From the NCBI RefSeq assembly GCF_002007235.1, contig NZ_MUHW01000005.1:93860-157859 (forward strand): a DNA stretch of 64,000 nucleotides. Reading direction: 5' to 3'. Source of the stretch: Oribacterium sp. C9 (GTDB taxonomy: Bacteria > Bacillota > Clostridia > Lachnospirales > Lachnospiraceae). The position numbers and the translations under genes are program-made. The notes below the pieces were generated by a model, which made no database searches, was not told where the DNA came from, and worked only from the letters and a program-made list of their open reading frames with translations. Positions 61,112 to 64,000 of the stretch are shown piece after piece (within the stretch, counting starts at the first letter, position 1; each line of letters begins with the position of its first letter).

Positions 61112-63289
61112 ATGGCTAAACTTATATCCAGAAGAGATTTTCTAAAGGGCTCAGCAGCAGGTGCTGTAACACTAACCGCGGGAACACTCGTTGGAGCCCT
61201 CACAGGTTGTGGGTCCGACGCTGTACCGGTCGGGACAACGGAGGCTGCAAAGACTACAGAAGCAAACAGATCCTTATACATACCGGGAACTTATACTGCC
61301 AGCGAAAAAGGTCTGGAAAGTGATGTTACCGTAACCATGACCTTTGATGAAAACAATATAACAGATGTAGTTATCGATGCTTCAGGAGAAACTGATGGTA
61401 TCGGTACAACAACACCGGAGCCTCTTAAAAAGGCTATACTTGAGGCGCAAAGTGCGGAGGTTGACGGAGTTTCCGGTGCCACAGTAACATCAAACGCTGT
61501 AAAGAAGGCAGCAGCAAAATGCATATCTCAAGCCAAGGGAGAGATATTATCCTCTGAAGAAGGAATTACAGCAGCTGCGACCGAGGAGGATTGGCTCGGC
61601 GCTGAACCGGAGATAAAGGACAGTGATATTTATAAAGAGGTTGAAGCTGATGTCATCATAGTTGGTCTTGGGGTTGCGGGAGTTTCTGCAGCAAGATCCG
61701 CTTCGGAAGCAGGCTCAACTGTAATCGGAATAGACGGTTCCGCAGCTCCAAACTGCCGTTCCGGAGAGTATGCTGTCATCAACAGTCCGAAGCTCAATGC
61801 CCGCTGGCCAGAGAGAGCATTATCACGAGAGGAAGTTGACGAGATCATCGATTCACATGTCAATGAGTCATCCTACCGTGTAAAGAGAAGTATCGCCAAG
61901 AAATGGGCCGACAACATCGGTGAAGCCTTTGACTGGTGGACAGATGCAGATGATCACCTGTTTATCGCCGATGAAACAAGACAGCCTATCGATGATGAAA
62001 ATGCAGACGATTTTCTGGTACCGATCTTCCGACCACTTCCTTCATATAAGGACGCTAGTGGTCAGGAGCATGTTTACAACTGGAAGGAGGAGCGCTTCCC
62101 GTGTTATCCGACTTCAGTGGAGTTCCTTCCTAACCAGTCAGCAACATTTACAGCGAACTGGAACAAGGCTCTCGATACAGGACATGTTGAGGCTTATTTC
62201 GGACATTTCGGAAAGAAGCTCATCTTGGAAGATGGTAAATGTGTAGGTGTTTATGCCCTAAACGATGATCCAGACTCAGCTGATAAGGGTAAGTACTTAA
62301 AGCTCCTGGCAAAAAAGGGAGTCATCCTTGCCACAGGAGACTATGGTTCCAATGATGCTGCTATGAATCATTTTGCTCCGGACGTAATGAAAACACATGC
62401 AAACAACAGACTCTTTACATCTTTTGATGTCAACGGTGTTCCGACAAATCAGGGAGACGGCCTCAGAATGGGCGCCTGGGCAGGTGCAAAGATAATGGGT
62501 TACAATGCTCCTATGATTCACCATATGGGCGGAGGCGCTGATCTCTCCGGTGTTGGTGTAATGGGTAATGCCGGTTTCCTGAATCTGGATGTCGATGGTA
62601 ACCGTTTTATGTGCGAGGACATTCCGGGGCAGCAGCTTGAAAATCAGATCGAACAGACCAGACTTATGCAGAGCTGGCAGTTCTTTGATGCCAATTGGCC
62701 TGAGCAGGTGACTCACATGCCGGCAGCTCACGGCGGTGCATGTTATTACGAAGATTATGCATCTATCGATGAAGCCCCTAAGAATAACCAGACCTATCGT
62801 AATTGGAAGAGTCCTTACCAGCTTGAGGAAGCAGTTCTTGAGGGACGGTGCCTCAAGGCAGATACATTGGAAGAGCTTGCAGCTTTAGTTTATCCTGATG
62901 ATGAAAAAGCTCAGAAGCAGGCACTTGAGTCAATCAAGAGATACAATAAACTTGCAAATGCCGGTTACGACGAGGACTTCCACAAGACTCCAAGCCGTCT
63001 TCTGCCTATAGATAAAGCTCCTTTCTATGCCGACCAGTTCACAACAGCCATCATGCTTGTATGTATCGGAGGCCTTGAATCGGACGAGGATTGCCATACA
63101 TTTACAGAGGTCACAGATGAACAGGGCCGAAAGGTTTGTGGGGACATTATTAAAGGCCTCTATGTTGCAGGAAATATGCAGGGCGGAAGATTCGGAATGG
63201 AATATCCGATTGGACTTAAGGGCGTGAGCCACTCCATGGCGATGTATTATGGGAAAGTTGCAGGAGAAAATGCTGCAAATGAGGTTTAA
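61112..63289 (+). CDS. Tat-exported FMN/FAD reductase lipoprotein
   Basis: The 725-residue protein has a twin-arginine signal (SRRDFLKGSAAGAV, R7-R8) with a lipobox-like LTGC (C33), so it is probably anchored outside the membrane. An FMN-binding domain follows (about 50-140) whose DGVSGATVTS motif includes T124, the likely covalent FMN site. Then comes a fumarate reductase/succinate dehydrogenase-type FAD domain (VIIVGLGVAGVSAARSA, about residue 182) with the C-terminal closing motif (GNMQGGRFGMEYP). The family includes urocanate, fumarate and methacrylate reductases used as respiratory electron sinks; the substrate is unknown. ATG 61112 has CAGGAGG; 61076 does not. Confidence 0.9.
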   Translation: MAKLISRRDFLKGSAAGAVTLTAGTLVGALTGCGSDAVPVGTTEAAKTTEANRSLYIPGTYTASEKGLESDVTVTMTFDENNITDVVIDASGETDGIGTTTPEPLKKAILEAQSAEVDGVSGATVTSNAVKKAAAKCISQAKGEILSSEEGITAAATEEDWLGAEPEIKDSDIYKEVEADVIIVGLGVAGVSAARSASEAGSTVIGIDGSAAPNCRSGEYAVINSPKLNARWPERALSREEVDEIIDSHVNESSYRVKRSIAKKWADNIGEAFDWWTDADDHLFIADETRQPIDDENADDFLVPIFRPLPSYKDASGQEHVYNWKEERFPCYPTSVEFLPNQSATFTANWNKALDTGHVEAYFGHFGKKLILEDGKCVGVYALNDDPDSADKGKYLKLLAKKGVILATGDYGSNDAAMNHFAPDVMKTHANNRLFTSFDVNGVPTNQGDGLRMGAWAGAKIMGYNAPMIHHMGGGADLSGVGVMGNAGFLNLDVDGNRFMCEDIPGQQLENQIEQTRLMQSWQFFDANWPEQVTHMPAAHGGACYYEDYASIDEAPKNNQTYRNWKSPYQLEEAVLEGRCLKADTLEELAALVYPDDEKAQKQALESIKRYNKLANAGYDEDFHKTPSRLLPIDKAPFYADQFTTAIMLVCIGGLESDEDCHTFTEVTDEQGRKVCGDIIKGLYVAGNMQGGRFGMEYPIGLKGVSHSMAMYYGKVAGENAANEV

Positions 63290-63309
63290 TGTGAGCATAT
63301 AAAAAAAAA

Positions 63310-63345
63310 ACATCCGAATTTCAATATCCTTCCAGAAATTCGGAT
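63310..63345 (-). terminator. Terminator, minus-strand orientation
   Basis: CATCCGAATTT pairs with AAATTCGGATG; the nine-A run beside it is a T tract on the minus strand. It follows the PD-(D/E)XK tail remnant and could also stop the flavoprotein transcript. Confidence 0.8.
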
Positions 63346-63365
63346 GCTTACATACAGTATCTCTA

Positions 63366-63487
63366 TTATAAGATTTCTGCCAGCAGTTCATTTGCAGACT
63401 TAACGATATCGGGATTATATCCTTTATCAAGAAGTATCTGAACCGGTGAACCGGATTTTAAAAGCTTTATTACTGTGGCTAATTCAG
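63366..63487 (-). pseudogene. Tail of a PD-(D/E)XK paralogue cut by an IS
   Basis: Minus-strand codons read ELATVIKLLKSGSPVQILLD then KGYNPDIVKSANELLAEIL-stop, close to the end of the gene at 55018. The match stops at about 63487, where the IS end begins, so the gene was probably split by the insertion. Confidence 0.85.
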
Positions 63488-63492
63488 TTAAA

Positions 63493-64000
63493 GTGTACCC
63501 CTTGTCAAGGACAAAGTAAGAAGAAGGGATTTGAGAAAAATCAGTCTAGCAGATGTCTATATTTTATTAAATTACCTTCTTCTCAATATCTTTTTGAAGG
63601 TATAACATCCTTTAAAGGATATACTCCTGATGTTATGTATTCATAGTATTCATTAGGAGATAGCTTTGCTAATCTCCACTGATATCTATCGTTGTTATAA
63701 TAATCCATCCAATCATCTATTATTGCTTTAACTTCCTCAAAAGTAGTGCAGTTCTTAAGCTTGGATTTTATGTGGTCTTTCATCCTTCCGAAAAAGCTTT
63801 CCTGTGGAGCATTGTCCCAACAATTGCCTCTTCTTGACATAGACTGGCGTAACCCTTTGTCTTTTACAAGTTGAATGAAGCTGCAGCTTGTGTAGTGACA
63901 GCCTTGGTCACTATGGATTATGGTTTCAGTTGTTAGCGCAACACCATGCTTTTCTATCATTGTATTTACTGTTTCCAGGACAAAATCTACTTCTAATGAT
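63493..64000 (-). mobile_element. IS3-family insertion sequence, one end
   Basis: A probable terminal inverted repeat beginning TGTACCCCTTGTCAAGGACA marks the end at about 63493, adjacent to a broken gene. The transposase runs on the minus strand out of the window; the other end is not visible. Confidence 0.8.
63583..64000 (-). CDS. IS3-family transposase OrfB, C-terminal part
   Basis: The frame is open beyond the window edge; about 138 residues are visible. They carry the integrase core: IIHSDQGCHYTS (second catalytic Asp) and NAPQESFFGRMKDH (catalytic Glu), then the closing YNNDRYQWRLAKLSPNEYYE typical of IS150/IS3 OrfB. The first catalytic Asp lies outside. Confidence 0.93.
   Translation of the reverse strand, partial: SLEVDFVLETVNTMIEKHGVALTTETIIHSDQGCHYTSCSFIQLVKDKGLRQSMSRRGNCWDNAPQESFFGRMKDHIKSKLKNCTTFEEVKAIIDDWMDYYNNDRYQWRLAKLSPNEYYEYITSGVYPLKDVIPSKRY

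Overview
The window reads as chromosome of an anaerobic Firmicute, most likely a gut or rumen Lachnospiraceae (Butyrivibrio/Pseudobutyrivibrio-like). Evidence is the strong AGGAGG ribosome binding sites, the dgt-dnaG-trmK-nif3 and Asp23-FakA gene orders, a sporulation-type DUF2953-GerW pair, a Cna-B surface protein with an (A)PKTG-type sorting signal, and a Trp T-box before a trpXYZ-type transporter. This placement is inference; no 16S gene is present.

1-9.9 kb is housekeeping: the end of rimO, pgsA, DUF2953-gerW, rpmB, Asp23-fakA, recG-rsmD-coaD and a coiled-coil protein. 10-16.1 kb holds tRNA-Pro(CGG), metY with a small upstream ORF, an FAD dehydrogenase, ilvC and a DUF815 ATPase. 16.2-22.8 kb is a branched-chain amino acid operon with two complete acetolactate synthases around ilvA, closed by ridA. 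It is preceded by an unannotated leader peptide rich in Ile/Val/Leu codons and an attenuator. 23-29.4 kb is dgt-dnaG-trmK-nif3 and a fused nucleoside kinase; sigA/rpoD, usual after dnaG, is absent. 29.7-36.2 kb is one 2138-residue surface adhesin, followed by RNase P RNA.

36.9-40.8 kb is a uronate locus: lacI-uxaC diverging from a KDG-type sugar kinase across a repeat-rich region with a LacI/cre-like operator. 40.8-42.8 kb is accessory: a GNAT remnant, twin hairpins, a higBA toxin-antitoxin module and a GNAT gene. 42.8-46.5 kb is a Trp-specific T-box (UGG specifier) controlling an ABC transporter. 46.5-53.6 kb returns to core functions: a cytidylate-kinase-like gene, aroA, three identical tandem tRNA-Glu(CTC) genes, pgeF, an RluA-type synthase, a DUF4186 fusion and asnA.

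53.7-58.6 kb is AT-rich and decaying: a frameshifted S41 peptidase, a PD-(D/E)XK-like gene, an XRE regulator, a mosaic of a WYL-type regulator, a HerA-like ATPase and a small immunity-like protein, and further remnants. 58.6-63.3 kb carries an RraA-like protein, an isochorismatase-type hydrolase, and a LysR regulator divergent from a Tat-lipoprotein FMN/FAD reductase. The window ends in an IS3-family element abutting the tail of another PD-(D/E)XK paralogue.

The most noteworthy items are the ilv leader-peptide attenuator, a pair of nested palindromic elements with compensatory stem changes, a higB promoter that predicts a leaderless mRNA, the decayed defence-like mosaic, and repeated PD-(D/E)XK tails.
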